The notes under the pieces are model-generated. The model did no database searches. It was given only the letters and a program-made list of their open reading frames with translations, and was not told the origin of the DNA. Positions 9,382 through 18,461 of a DNA stretch of 64,000 bases are shown in pieces. Positions within the stretch are counted from its first letter, which is position 1; each line of letters begins with the position of its first letter. This DNA comes from Arenibacter sp041392165 (GTDB taxonomy: Bacteria; Bacteroidota; Bacteroidia; Flavobacteriales; Flavobacteriaceae), in the NCBI GenBank assembly GCA_041392165.1, contig JAWKMN010000003.1, positions 1 through 64,000 on the forward strand, written 5' to 3'. The translations under genes and the position numbers were made by a program.

Positions 9382-10521
9382 CTAATAGATCTCGCCATAA
9401 ATAGGCGCTATGAAATTTCCGTTCAAAAAAGGCTTGGGGTCTATACTACTTTGTAAAATAATTCCTCTGCGATCCGATTCAATCAACATAAAAGCAGCCT
9501 GTACCATGGGCGCCGCCGTAGTTGTCTGTATGGCCCTCAGCCTGTGTATCCCCACTTTTTTCGGAAAAATCAGCTTGGAAACCTCGTTCCTTCTTAGTAC
9601 CCCTTGCCTGTCCCGGCCCTCTACAGCGGCATACAATATAATTTTATCGTTCTCTATGTGGGGAATCCCACTCTCCATTTTCTCTTGAAGTGTCTTTATG
9701 GAAGCATCATTATTTTTTAAACCTGTAATCTGTTGTTGTACCCAGGCATAGTTCCCCGGATATCTCAAGGTCTTATAATCCAAGTTGCACACCTTGCCCG
9801 CTAAGGCATCTGGTAGATCGGCGGCCCCACCTGAAGTAAGGTCCTCCTCATAGGCCCTACCATCTATAATGATCCTTGCCCTTTCGGAAAGGGATTTAAG
9901 GGATACTTTTTTATAATCCCGGACTACTTCCGCATCTTTTAGATATTCCGTTGCCACTCCTACCGGACTCCAGGTAAAACCATAAAAGTGTGGTGCCAAG
10001 GCATGGTCCGTCAGGGCCCCTACTTTAAACTGTAGTTTATCTACCTTTTTTACCTGGTGTTTTCTACAAAATTCCTTAAAGAGATGGTGTGCCAACACAT
10101 TGATATATCCCGGGGCCAGTCCGGATTGCAGTACAAAGCCGGTTTCGGCATTCTTGGCCAATGCTATTATTTTGTTGGTCTCCTCCACATATTCCGTGAG
10201 GTTTACATAGTGGAGTTTAAAATCTTTGGCATACATGGCCATTTTGGGCGCCAAGCTACCGGGAAGGCAATCCAACAGCACATCTCCCTGTGTGAAAATC
10301 TTTTCCATTTCTTTGGTCAGGCCTTTTTCCGAAAGGCAAAACGCCTTGACCGCTCCTGGGTTGTCAGTGCCCTTATCTATCCAATGGGCTACCTTTTCCG
10401 CCTTTTCTAGGGTCCGATTACCAATAAATATATTTATGGGAACATTGCCCCAATCCGCCATTATTAATCCAACGGCCTGGGCAATACCTCCTGCTCCTGC
10501 AATAACCATGTTATATGTCAT
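9382..10521 (-). CDS. Saccharopine dehydrogenase family protein
   Basis: A 379-residue protein with an N-terminal Rossmann fold (AGAGGIA at residues 8-14, then FIGNRTLEKAEKVA) and the saccharopine-dehydrogenase C-terminal region (LAPGYINVLAHHLF, GALTDHALAPHFYGFTWSP). The family includes saccharopine and carboxynorspermidine dehydrogenases and enzymes of unknown substrate. No lysine-pathway or polyamine gene is adjacent, so the reaction cannot be assigned. It is monocistronic as far as can be seen, cytoplasmic, and starts at the first ATG directly before the nucleotide-binding strand. Confidence 0.82.
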   Translation of the reverse strand: MTYNMVIAGAGGIAQAVGLIMADWGNVPINIFIGNRTLEKAEKVAHWIDKGTDNPGAVKAFCLSEKGLTKEMEKIFTQGDVLLDCLPGSLAPKMAMYAKDFKLHYVNLTEYVEETNKIIALAKNAETGFVLQSGLAPGYINVLAHHLFKEFCRKHQVKKVDKLQFKVGALTDHALAPHFYGFTWSPVGVATEYLKDAEVVRDYKKVSLKSLSERARIIIDGRAYEEDLTSGGAADLPDALAGKVCNLDYKTLRYPGNYAWVQQQITGLKNNDASIKTLQEKMESGIPHIENDKIILYAAVEGRDRQGVLRRNEVSKLIFPKKVGIHRLRAIQTTTAAPMVQAAFMLIESDRRGIILQSSIDPKPFLNGNFIAPIYGEIY

Positions 10522-11051
10522 AAATGGGAAGCTGATATATTATAAGAAAGATACTGTTTTTTATCCAGATTTCTAAAGATAATGCGGTATAGTATTTGGT
10601 CTTTTGCGATAACTCGGAACTGGCCTTCGCCAAAAGGAGGTACACCCACCCCCGTCATCAGGCGAGGACTTGTATTAAGAGCGGATATTGTTTTTCAATG
10701 CAGAAATTTGCCACATCTTGTGAGATATCGTTCAGGGGAGGGCACTTTTTGTTCGTGTAGCCCAATTACCAACATAAATCCTTCGTTCAGTTTCTAGTAT
10801 TCTAATATCCAGTTTCTTCATTCTCTCCATTTTCAATACTAAACAACAAAGAATTGATACTAATTTTTCACTTCCCAATACACAATTGACCCTATACAAC
10901 ATTCGACCATTAACATTGAACAATTTCTAAATCTTTTTGGCTAAATTACACCCTTAAATCATATTAACATTTTAGCTTTTGTATTATCATATAAAAGCTA
11001 TAAAATGATAACGATCAATCATATCGACCAAAAAACAAAAGAACAAAACGC
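10522..11051. other. Intergenic region with operator-like palindrome
   Basis: 530 bases between divergent genes. No convincing ORF is present; a 63-codon minus frame is not supported. It holds the inverted repeat listed separately at 10973-11000 and a stretch rich in short C/T tracts resembling other low-complexity spacers of the window. Confidence 0.5.
10973..11000. promoter_or_regulatory. Inverted repeat upstream of dehydrogenase/altronate dehydratase cluster
   Basis: Arms TAGCTTTT (10973-10980) and AAAAGCTA (10993-11000) are perfectly complementary and separated by 12 bases, 52 bases before the ATG at 11052. Size and place fit a dimeric repressor or activator site for the sugar-acid operon. 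No regulator gene lies next to it. Confidence 0.4.
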
Positions 11052-12059
11052 ATGAAATACATTGTTTGCGAGGAACCTGGGAACTTTCAGTTAAAGGAAA
11101 AAGAGGCCCCGATCAGAAAAAAAGGGGAAGCACTGCTGAAAGTGAAGAAGGTGGGCATCTGTGGTACCGATCTGCATGCCTATACCGGGAACCAGGCCTT
11201 TTTTACCTATCCAAGGATATTGGGCCATGAACTGGCCACCACTGTGCTGGAGATAGACGAAAACGATAAGGGCATAGAAGTCGGTGACAATGTAGTGATC
11301 ATGCCCTATCTAAGTTGTGGCCATTGTGTAGCCTGTAGGAACGGCAAAACCAATTGCTGTACCCAGATTCAGGTTTTGGGCATACATACGGATGGTGGCA
11401 TGCAGGAGCAGATCACGGTTCCCGTAGATATCCTTTTGCCTGCCAAACATCTGAGTAATGAACAGATGGCCATCGTGGAACCTTTGGCCATAGCGGCACA
11501 TGCCATCCGTAGGGCACAGATTGCTCCCGGGGAAACTATAGTGGTGGTAGGCTGTGGCCCCATTGGTATCGGCATCATGAAATTGGCCCAGATTGAAGGG
11601 GCCCAGGTTATTGCCCTGGATATGAATCTGGACCGACTCCAGTATGCCAAGGAAAGGATTGGGGTAGACCACATTGTAAATGTCACTGAAGACCCGGTAA
11701 AGCAGATTTCGGAGATTACCAAGGGAGATATGGCTACGGCCGTATTCGATGCCACGGGACACCGTGGAGCCTTGGAACAGGGACCCTCCTATATGTCGCA
11801 CGGCGGAAGGTATATTTTGGTAGGACTTTCCAAAGGGGAACTTAGCTTTGCCCACCCGGCCATCCATGCCAAGGAAACTACCCTGATGTGCAGCAGAAAT
11901 GCCACGGTAGCCGATTTTGAACGGGTCATTGCCCTATTGGACCAGTTTCCCACAGATTCGTTCATTACGCACAACGTCCATTTTACCCAAATGAAAGAGC
12001 ATTTTGATGGCTGGCTAGAGCCCGCTACCGGTGTAATAAAAGCCACGATAGAATTTTAA
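11052..12059 (+). CDS. Zinc-dependent sugar/sugar-acid dehydrogenase (MDR family)
   Basis: A 335-residue zinc alcohol dehydrogenase. The catalytic site has Cys37 (CGTDLH) and His59-Glu60 (GHELAT). A full structural-zinc lobe is present at Cys89, Cys92, Cys95 and Cys102/103 (CGHCVACRNGKTNCC), unlike the homologue at 1846. The Rossmann motif is GCGPIG. It starts a three-gene plus-strand operon with an altronate-dehydratase-family protein (18-base gap) and a lactonase-type amidohydrolase. Together these fit an oxidative route in which an aldose is oxidised, its lactone opened, the aldonate dehydrated and a keto-deoxy acid further oxidised. L-fucose, L-rhamnose, L-galactose or uronates are possible substrates; this is inference. 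Confidence 0.87.
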   Translation: MKYIVCEEPGNFQLKEKEAPIRKKGEALLKVKKVGICGTDLHAYTGNQAFFTYPRILGHELATTVLEIDENDKGIEVGDNVVIMPYLSCGHCVACRNGKTNCCTQIQVLGIHTDGGMQEQITVPVDILLPAKHLSNEQMAIVEPLAIAAHAIRRAQIAPGETIVVVGCGPIGIGIMKLAQIEGAQVIALDMNLDRLQYAKERIGVDHIVNVTEDPVKQISEITKGDMATAVFDATGHRGALEQGPSYMSHGGRYILVGLSKGELSFAHPAIHAKETTLMCSRNATVADFERVIALLDQFPTDSFITHNVHFTQMKEHFDGWLEPATGVIKATIEF

Positions 12060-12077
12060 TATCAAGTTTAATCCATT

Positions 12078-13728
12078 ATGTCCAAGAACTTTATACGGAT
12101 ACATTCCAATGACAATATTCTGGCAGCATTGCAGGATATGAAAAAAGATTTTATAGTAACCTTTGAAGGAGAATCCTTTTCGCTCAAAAACGATGTTACG
12201 GCCAAACATAAATTTGCCCTTCAGGATTTTGAGGTGGATGATCCCATCATTATGTACGGTACCCTGATAGGGAAAGCTACCAAACCCATTTCCCAAGGAG
12301 AAAGTATTACCATAGACAATGTGGTGCATGCCTCCTCCGATTACAATGTAGGGGAGCAACAATCGCATTGGATGGCTCCGGACATATCAAAATGGAAGAA
12401 CAGCACTTTCAATGGATACCACCGTGCAGACGGCAGTGTGGGAACCGCCAACCATTGGTTGGTCATCCCCATGGTATTCTGTGAAAATAGGAATGTAAAT
12501 GTACTCCGAAATACCTTATTGAACGCCTTGGGCTATGAAACGGCCCAAGATTATATTATAGATGCCGAAGTCTTGGTGTCCCGATACAAAAAAGGAGCCA
12601 GTACAGAGGACCTGATGGCCTCGTCTATAATTAAAACGGCCGAAGACATTAAACGGAACCGTACTTTTCCCAATGTGGACGGCATTAAGTTCCTTACCCA
12701 TGACGGAGGCTGTGGCTGTGACCGGGGGGATTCGGATACTCTTTGCAACCTATTGGCAGGATATATCACCAATCCCAACGTTGCGGGGGCAACCATTCTA
12801 AGTCTTGGCTGCCAGAACGCCCAGGTGAAAATTTTGGAAGCTGCCATTGCCAAACGCGACCCCAATTTTAGCAAGCCGCTCCATATTTTGGAACAACAAA
12901 AAAGTAAGAGCGAGCGTCATTTTATAGAGGAAGCGGTAAAAAGGACCTTTTTGGGACTTATTGAAGCCAATAAAATAACACGACAACCGGCCCCGTTAAG
13001 TAAATTGGTGTTGGGACTGGAATGTGGAGGGTCTGACGGATTTTCCGGGATTTCGGCCAATCCGGCCCTGGGCTATGCCTCCGACCTCATAGTGGCTTTG
13101 GGCGGAACTACCGTACTATCGGAATTTCCGGAACTGAACGGAGTGGAACAGGAGTCATCAACCGTTGCGAATCCCCTGAAAATGCCGAAAAATTTGCCGG
13201 TATCATGCGGGCTATTCCGCCAAGGCGGTGTCCGTAGGCTCTGGTTTTGAAAACAATCCATCGCCAGGAAATATAAAGGACGGACTCATCACAGACGCCA
13301 TGAAATCCGCAGGTGCGGCAAAAAAAGGGGGCACTTCTTTGGTACAGGACGTGTTGGACTATACGGAAAGGGTTACCAAAAATGGTTTGAACCTTCTCTG
13401 TACCCCGGGCAACGATGTGGAAAGCACTACTGGCCTGGCAGGATCCGGATGTAATGTCATTGCCTTTACCACAGGTCTGGGCACCCCTACCGGCAATCCC
13501 GTAGCTCCTGTCATAAAAATGTCGAGCAATAATACTTTGAGCGAACGTATGAAAGATATCATCGATTTTAACACAGGAACTATCATTACCGGAGAAGATA
13601 CCATACAGACCAAAGGAGAGGAATTGTTGGACTATATCATAGAAGTTGCCAGTGGAAACCAAATTCCCGCAGCGGTAAGATTGGAGCAGAACGACTTTAT
13701 TCCTTGGAAAAGGGGGATCTCCTTATAA
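12078..13728 (+). pseudogene. uxaA: Altronate dehydratase family protein (UxaA-like), interrupted by two frameshifts
   Basis: The family dehydrates D-altronate or related aldonates to 2-keto-3-deoxy acids using iron. The frame from 12078 has the N-terminal SAF-like part (FIRIHSNDNILAAL) and the catalytic core (FLTHDGGCGCDRGDSD, LGLECGGSDGFSG). After GVEQE (about 13154) the true frame shifts, and it shifts again at about 13212; SVGSGFENNPSPGNIKDG and the C-terminus ending IPWKRGISL then continue to 13728. Adding one base at each place gives GVEQE-LINRCESPENAEKFAG and IMRA-YSAKAVSVGSGF and a 550-residue protein, the normal length. The losses are 58 bases apart. Either the gene is dead or the assembly has two indels here. 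Substrate may be fuconate or galactonate rather than altronate. Confidence 0.85.
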
Positions 13729-13741
13729 AAGGACTTCACCC

Positions 13742-13783
13742 AGAACTGCTTTTTAGCAGTTCTTACCTCTCCAAAGGAGAGGT
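13742..13783. repeat. Tandem pair of perfect hairpins (REP-like element)
   Basis: Hairpin A has arms AGAACTGC and GCAGTTCT (13742-13749, 13756-13763) around TTTTTA. Hairpin B has arms ACCTCTCC and GGAGAGGT (13765-13772, 13776-13783) around AAA. The pair fills the gap between the dehydratase and amidohydrolase genes and resembles the element at 44088-44128. It may modulate expression or mRNA stability within the operon. Confidence 0.65.
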
Positions 13784-13837
13784 AAAAGGGCATTGAAACT
13801 AGAAAACTTTCAACATTATAATATTAAACCTTCTAAT

Positions 13838-14668
13838 ATGATTATAGATTCCCATCAACATTTCTGGAAGTACGACCCTGTAAAGCATTCATGGATCAAC
13901 GATCAGATGAAGGTAATCCGTAGGGATTTTTTGCCCTCGGACCTTAAACCTGTCTATTCCAAAAACAATGTAGACGGTTGTGTGGCGGTACAGGCGGACC
14001 AGACCTTGGCGGAAACCGATTTTCTTTTAGAGCTAGCCCACAACAACGCTTTTATAAAGGGCGTGGTAGGTTGGGTAGATCTACGAAGTCCCGAGGTGGA
14101 TCAAGAACTGGAAAAATATGCCAAAGACAAACATTTAAAGGGATACCGACATATTGTACAGGAAGAGGCGGACCATAATTTCTTATTGCGCCCTGATTTT
14201 TTAAGGGGCATCTCCAAATTGGAACAATACGGTGCCGTTTATGATATCCTTATCTTTCCACATCAGTTGGGGGCTACTTTGGAATTTATTAAAAAATTCC
14301 CTAACCAGAAATTCGTCATCGATCATATTGCCAAGCCCTATATAAAAGATGGCTTTTATGACGGTTGGGCCGTTATGATGAAAGAGGTGGCCAAGCACGA
14401 AAATGTATACTGCAAAATATCGGGCATGATCACGGAGGCCGATTTTAAGAACTGGACCCCGGAACAAATACATCCTTATATGCTTTTAACTCTTGAAGCT
14501 TTTGGTTCTGATCGCTGTATGTACGGTTCTGATTGGCCGGTCTGTCTGGTAGCGGGGTCTTACACACAAGTAAAAGACCTGACCGCCAATTTTATTGCCG
14601 GCCTTAGCATTGTGGAGCAACAAGCCATTATGGGGCAGAATGCGATAGAGTTCTATGGGTTGGAATGA
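13838..14668 (+). CDS. Amidohydrolase family sugar lactonase (COG3618 type)
   Basis: A 276-residue metal-dependent hydrolase starting at the ATG before IIDSHQHFW. The upstream TTG at 13793 lies too close to a hairpin repeat and adds residues unlike the family. His6 and His8 form the HxH metal motif, with later FVIDHIAKP and MYGSDWPV carrying the other expected His and Asp ligands. The COG3618 family includes L-fucono-1,5-lactonase, L-rhamnonolactonase and 2-pyrone-4,6-dicarboxylate lactonase. Following a dehydrogenase and an aldonate dehydratase, hydrolysis of an aldonolactone is the likely job. Cytoplasmic; normal length. Confidence 0.85.
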   Translation: MIIDSHQHFWKYDPVKHSWINDQMKVIRRDFLPSDLKPVYSKNNVDGCVAVQADQTLAETDFLLELAHNNAFIKGVVGWVDLRSPEVDQELEKYAKDKHLKGYRHIVQEEADHNFLLRPDFLRGISKLEQYGAVYDILIFPHQLGATLEFIKKFPNQKFVIDHIAKPYIKDGFYDGWAVMMKEVAKHENVYCKISGMITEADFKNWTPEQIHPYMLLTLEAFGSDRCMYGSDWPVCLVAGSYTQVKDLTANFIAGLSIVEQQAIMGQNAIEFYGLE

Positions 14669-15195
14669 ACAGTAATCAGTGAACAATTAGCAGTAATTAG
14701 TAGTCAGTGGTTAGTATTGATAATTGAGAAACTAGATTCTGGAGACTAGACTAAATTGTTCAGTTCAAGGTTTAATGGCTCTTTCCTATAGTCCTTCCCC
14801 TAGCCCCAAGGAGAGGGGGAATAATTCCTAGGTATAAATTATTTAACCTCCCAAACTAATTCCCACACCCGTTGGCACGAGCGTCACGCTCGTGTCCCCC
14901 GGTCACTTTTCCCCTTAACCCTCCCGCCCAAAAGCGGGACAGGCACTCCTAAAGAAGGGAATAATTCCTGCCTTAAAAATCATCACTTACCACCGTCCAA
15001 ATTTCCCATTTATACATTTCTACATTAAAACCATTTCACATTTCCAAATCAACCAATCATCAAATTTTCAAACTAACCAACCCATTTTCACATTGCTACA
15101 TTTTCCCATTACCATATTAACTCATTCTCAAATTTTCAAATCAAAAAACCCCCATCAATTGCTTGTTGGGGGTTTGCTTATACTAAGGGAAGTAT
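14669..15195. other. Repeat-rich intergenic region
   Basis: 527 bases with no gene. It holds a low-complexity stretch built of degenerate ACTG-type units (14668-14760), a CCTTCCCC...GGGGGA element (about 14793-14820), a perfect hairpin CACGAGCG/CGCTCGTG (about 14877-14895), a CCCGC/GCGGG hairpin near 14924-14940, a CATT-rich low-complexity tract (about 14995-15130), and the dnaK terminator. Confidence 0.6.
15143..15175 (-). terminator. Rho-independent terminator of dnaK
   Basis: Read on the minus strand, AAACCCCCA pairs with TGGGGGTTT across a 12-base loop and is followed by a T-run. It lies 20 bases past the dnaK stop codon. Confidence 0.8.
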
Positions 15196-17106
15196 TTATT
15201 TTACTTCCTCAAAATCTACATCCTCTACATTATCGGCTTCTTTGGCCTCTCCATTGGAAGATGCGGTATCGGCACCACCAGCAGGAGCACCTTGTTGTGC
15301 TTCGGCCTGTGCCTTGTACATTTCCTCGGAAGCTACCTTCCAAGCCTCGTTGATCTTATCCAAGGCCGGAGTAATCAAGGCCAGATCTTTGGCTTCATGG
15401 GCCTTTTTAAGTTCTGCCAAGGCATCCTCTATCGGCTTCTTTTTATCGGCGGACAATTTATCGCCAAATTCGGTCAATTGCTTCTCGGTCTGGAAGATCA
15501 TTCCATCGGCCTCGTTCAATTTATCGGCAGTTTCCTTGGCTTTTTTATCGGCTTCCGCATTAGCTTCCGCTTCTGCTTTCATTTTCTTGATCTCTTCCTC
15601 CGTTAAACCTGAAGAAGCTTCAATTCTAATATCCTGCGTTTTATTGGTAGCCTTATCCGTAGCCGATACTTTTATAATACCATTGGCATCGATATCAAAG
15701 GTAACTTCAATCTGTGGTGTTCCCCTTTGTGCCGGTGGAATACCATCCAAATGGAAACGGCCTATAGTCTTGTTATCCTTTGCCATGGGGCGTTCTCCCT
15801 GTAATACGTGGATCTCAACCGAGGGCTGATTATCAGCGGCAGTAGAAAAGATCTGCGATTTTTTGGTAGGGATGGTCGTATTGGCCTCAATTAATTTGGT
15901 CATTACACTGCCCATAGTTTCAATACCCAAAGAAAGTGGTGTAACGTCCAACAAAAGAACATCTTTTACATCCCCGGTCAATACTCCACCTTGAATAGCG
16001 GCTCCTACGGCCACCACCTCATCAGGGTTTACTCCTTTGGATGGTTTCTTGCCAAAGAATTTCTCAACGGCATCCTGTACGGCAGGAATCCTGGTAGAAC
16101 CACCTACCAAAATAATCTCATCAATGTCGCTCTTGCTTAATCCGGCGGCTTTTAAGGCAGTAGCACAAGGCTCAATGGTACGTTTAACCAAATCATCTAT
16201 CAATTGCTCAAACTTGGCTTTGGTCAAGGAACGCACCAAATGCTTGGGACCTGAGGCCGTAGCGGTAACGTATGGAAGGTTTATCTCTGTCTGTGCAGAG
16301 GACGACAACTCAATTTTTGCCTTTTCCGCAGCTTCCCTTAAACGCTGCAATGCCATGGCATCCTTACGTAGGTCAATTCCTTCTTCCTTGTTGAACTCAT
16401 CGGCCAACCAATCAATTATTTTTTGATCCACGTCATCACCACCCAAATGGGTATCTCCATCTGTGGCCAATACCTCAAAAACACCGTCTCCCAATTCTAG
16501 GATGGAAACATCATGTGTTCCTCCACCAAAATCAAAAACCACTATTTTCTGGTCCGTATCCTTTTTGTCCATCCCATAAGCCAAAGAGGCCGCAGTAGGC
16601 TCGTTTATAATTCTTTCTACGGTAAGTCCGGCAATTTCACCGGCCTCTTTGGTGGCTTGTCTTTGCGCATCGTTAAAGTAGGCAGGCACGGTAATTACCG
16701 CTCTACTAACAGTCTGTCCCAAATAGTCTTCGGCCGTTTTCTTCATTTTCTGAAGAATCATTGCTGAAAGTTCCTGAGGGGAATACAAACGCCCATCTAT
16801 ATCTACCCTTGGGGTATCATTATCTCCTTTTACCACTTTATAGGGTACCCTTTCGGCTTCCTTATTGGATTCGGAGAATTTATTTCCCATAAAACGTTTT
16901 ATGGAATAAATGGTTTTGTTCGGATTTGTAACAGCCTGTCTTTTGGCAGGATCCCCAACCTTGATCTCGCCACCTTCTACAAAAGCAATGACAGACGGAG
17001 TAGTTCTCTTACCTTCTGCGTTTGGGATTACAACAGCCTCATTACCCTCCATTACTGAAACACAAGAGTTCGTTGTTCCTAAATCTATTCCAATAATTTT
17101 ACTCAT
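15196..17106 (-). CDS. dnaK: Chaperone protein DnaK (Hsp70)
   Basis: A 636-residue Hsp70 with the ATPase domain (residues 1 to about 380: GIDLGTTNSCV, VPAYFNDAQRQATK, VVFDFGGGTHDVS, ILVGGSTRIPAVQ) and the substrate-binding domain (DVTPLSLGIETMG, then IEVTFDIDANGI). The lid is helical and rich in Ala, Glu and Lys, and ends EDVDFEEVK. It folds and protects proteins in the cytoplasm with DnaJ and GrpE, neither of which is adjacent. It is monocistronic, with a strong terminator downstream. The upstream DNA carries a TGACA palindrome and a sigma-54-like element listed separately. No CIRCE operator was found. Confidence 0.98.
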   Translation of the reverse strand: MSKIIGIDLGTTNSCVSVMEGNEAVVIPNAEGKRTTPSVIAFVEGGEIKVGDPAKRQAVTNPNKTIYSIKRFMGNKFSESNKEAERVPYKVVKGDNDTPRVDIDGRLYSPQELSAMILQKMKKTAEDYLGQTVSRAVITVPAYFNDAQRQATKEAGEIAGLTVERIINEPTAASLAYGMDKKDTDQKIVVFDFGGGTHDVSILELGDGVFEVLATDGDTHLGGDDVDQKIIDWLADEFNKEEGIDLRKDAMALQRLREAAEKAKIELSSSAQTEINLPYVTATASGPKHLVRSLTKAKFEQLIDDLVKRTIEPCATALKAAGLSKSDIDEIILVGGSTRIPAVQDAVEKFFGKKPSKGVNPDEVVAVGAAIQGGVLTGDVKDVLLLDVTPLSLGIETMGSVMTKLIEANTTIPTKKSQIFSTAADNQPSVEIHVLQGERPMAKDNKTIGRFHLDGIPPAQRGTPQIEVTFDIDANGIIKVSATDKATNKTQDIRIEASSGLTEEEIKKMKAEAEANAEADKKAKETADKLNEADGMIFQTEKQLTEFGDKLSADKKKPIEDALAELKKAHEAKDLALITPALDKINEAWKVASEEMYKAQAEAQQGAPAGGADTASSNGEAKEADNVEDVDFEEVK

Positions 17107-17157
17107 GTTTATATATTTACTGTGTTGAAAAATCTTTTTAGCACTCGTGACTACTTA

Positions 17158-17173
17158 GTCAATGATTGTGCCA
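17158..17173 (-). promoter_or_regulatory. Sigma-54-like promoter element for dnaK (tentative)
   Basis: On the minus strand TGGCACAATCATTGAC has the minus-24 TGGCAC and, at the correct spacing, TTGA in place of the minus-12 TTGC. It lies about 52 bases before the dnaK ATG, which allows a normal leader. Directly upstream are TGTCA and the palindrome TGACAGCTTGTCA. The mismatch at the minus-12 C makes the call uncertain. Confidence 0.3.
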
Positions 17174-17185
17174 TGACAAAAAATA

Positions 17186-17198
17186 TGACAAGCTGTCA
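17186..17198. promoter_or_regulatory. Palindrome TGACA-N3-TGTCA upstream of dnaK
   Basis: TGACAAGCTGTCA is a perfect inverted repeat with a 3-base centre; a third TGACA lies at 17174-17178 in direct orientation. It is placed just upstream of the tentative promoter and could bind a stress regulator. Confidence 0.4.
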
Positions 17199-17589
17199 GG
17201 ACCCTTCCCAAAATTGACCGGGAATTGGTAGTCATATGTTTTTGGGGCATTCCCCCTTGCCAAAAATATGTCAAGGGGTCGTGCTTTCCATTGCTAGTCC
17301 CACAAGTGTCCCTTAAAAGGTCCCCTTTTGGGAGCTATCCATTGCAATCACTAATGCACTCTTTAGTTGAAAATTTCTAGTTTGGAACGTGTAGGGTATT
17401 TAGAAACAAGAATCTAGATTCAAAAGCCTAGGCTAAAGGTAAAGGCGGAAAGTTTGGTTTTTTCAACAATAAGGTTTATCTAGAACATTGTCGTTTTCGT
17501 GTTATAGTAAAGGTTGGGACCTTTTTAACCATAAATAAGTAACTGTTAGGTGTTTTAATAGCGTAAATTAGAAGGGTTTCTTAACCACA

Positions 17590-17943
17590 TTATTTGGATA
17601 TTAAAAACTCCTTCCAGCCCATAATGGCCGATAATCCCTTTAAGTGGGCTTGATGGGAATGGTAATAAATTCTTTTGTTGAGATCCAATATTACCGGCCA
17701 TTGAATATGTTCCACCCCTTGGCCCATTACATTTATAATGGCCGTCTCTACAAATTTTGAACCAATGGCCCCTATGAGTCTAATTTCATCATGATAATCG
17801 GGGCCGGACAAACCTATATAATAATCGGCAGGTTCGCCTGAAAAGGAGCATATTGGTATTTCTGCCACAAGGTACATTACGTCTTCCTCAGGCCCTTCCA
17901 AAGGTTCGTTAGTTGTAATCAAGGTATTTACGGCATTTTTCAT
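17590..17943 (-). CDS. Hypothetical protein, 117 residues
   Basis: I do not recognise this protein. It has 117 residues, no signal peptide and no membrane helix, with acidic N-terminal segments and a mixed alpha/beta-looking middle (DEIRLIGAIGSKFVETAIINVMG). No other frame here looks better, the codon use resembles neighbouring genes, and it begins with ATG, so it is probably real. It is flanked by 480-520 bases of non-coding DNA on each side and seems monocistronic. No function is proposed. Confidence 0.6.
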   Translation of the reverse strand: MKNAVNTLITTNEPLEGPEEDVMYLVAEIPICSFSGEPADYYIGLSGPDYHDEIRLIGAIGSKFVETAIINVMGQGVEHIQWPVILDLNKRIYYHSHQAHLKGLSAIMGWKEFLISK

Positions 17944-18461
17944 TTATTTGAAAATGAGAGTAATAAAAATTTTATGTATAAATCAACCGTTGCGCTTTCG
18001 CATAAAAAATTTAATTATTTTGGTTGGTATGCAAAAAAATAATTTTGCTTATGCTCATTTCATAATACCAAATCTACCACATTTTCATTCTGGATGATAA
18101 ATAGACCAAAATACTTATCCCCTAAATTATTAACGATTGAATCTACCTTATTTTAAAATCATTACCGCAATGAACAATAAAAATAACAGGTAATATAACG
18201 GGAAGGTAGTATCGCGAAGTGGTTGTCCGGATGGCTATTAGGATTCTTAACCTGCCCGACTAGTCGGCAAGTCTGTAATTTAATTGCTCTCGATGGTTAT
18301 TGGGATTGGTTTCAACAAACTTTGCTGGCCCACAGTTGGCAACAGGCAGTGTTCGGTAAACAGTTTTCGGCAGGTAATTTTTTGCCAATAGCTTATTGCC
18401 CCTTGCTAATGTCCATGCCTTATGACTCATTGTTTACGGCCAATGGCTTTTTGCTTACATA
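17944..18461. other. Intergenic region, low-complexity
   Basis: 518 bases without a credible gene. The first half is very AT-rich. The second half (about 18300-18440) contains short degenerate repeats of the TTGGC/CAGT type resembling the ACTG-unit spacers elsewhere. An 80-codon plus frame runs through these repeats and is not considered coding. Confidence 0.5.

Larger units (their letters stand above)
17107..17589. other. dnaK upstream region
   Basis: 483 bases upstream of dnaK on its strand and downstream of the small gene at 17590. It contains the TGACA repeats and sigma-54-like element at 17158-17198. The remainder (17200-17580) shows no gene and no clear structure. Confidence 0.5.

Noticed and set aside
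10732..10923. 63-codon minus-strand frame upstream of the dehydrogenase
   Set aside because: No family resemblance and located in AT-rich control DNA.
13741..13785. Rho-independent terminator inside the sugar-acid operon
   Set aside because: Hairpins are present but no T-run follows either arm; they match the palindromic repeat family instead.
17130..17170. CIRCE operator upstream of dnaK
   Set aside because: TTAGCACTC is present, but the second arm GAGTGCTAA is missing at the required distance.
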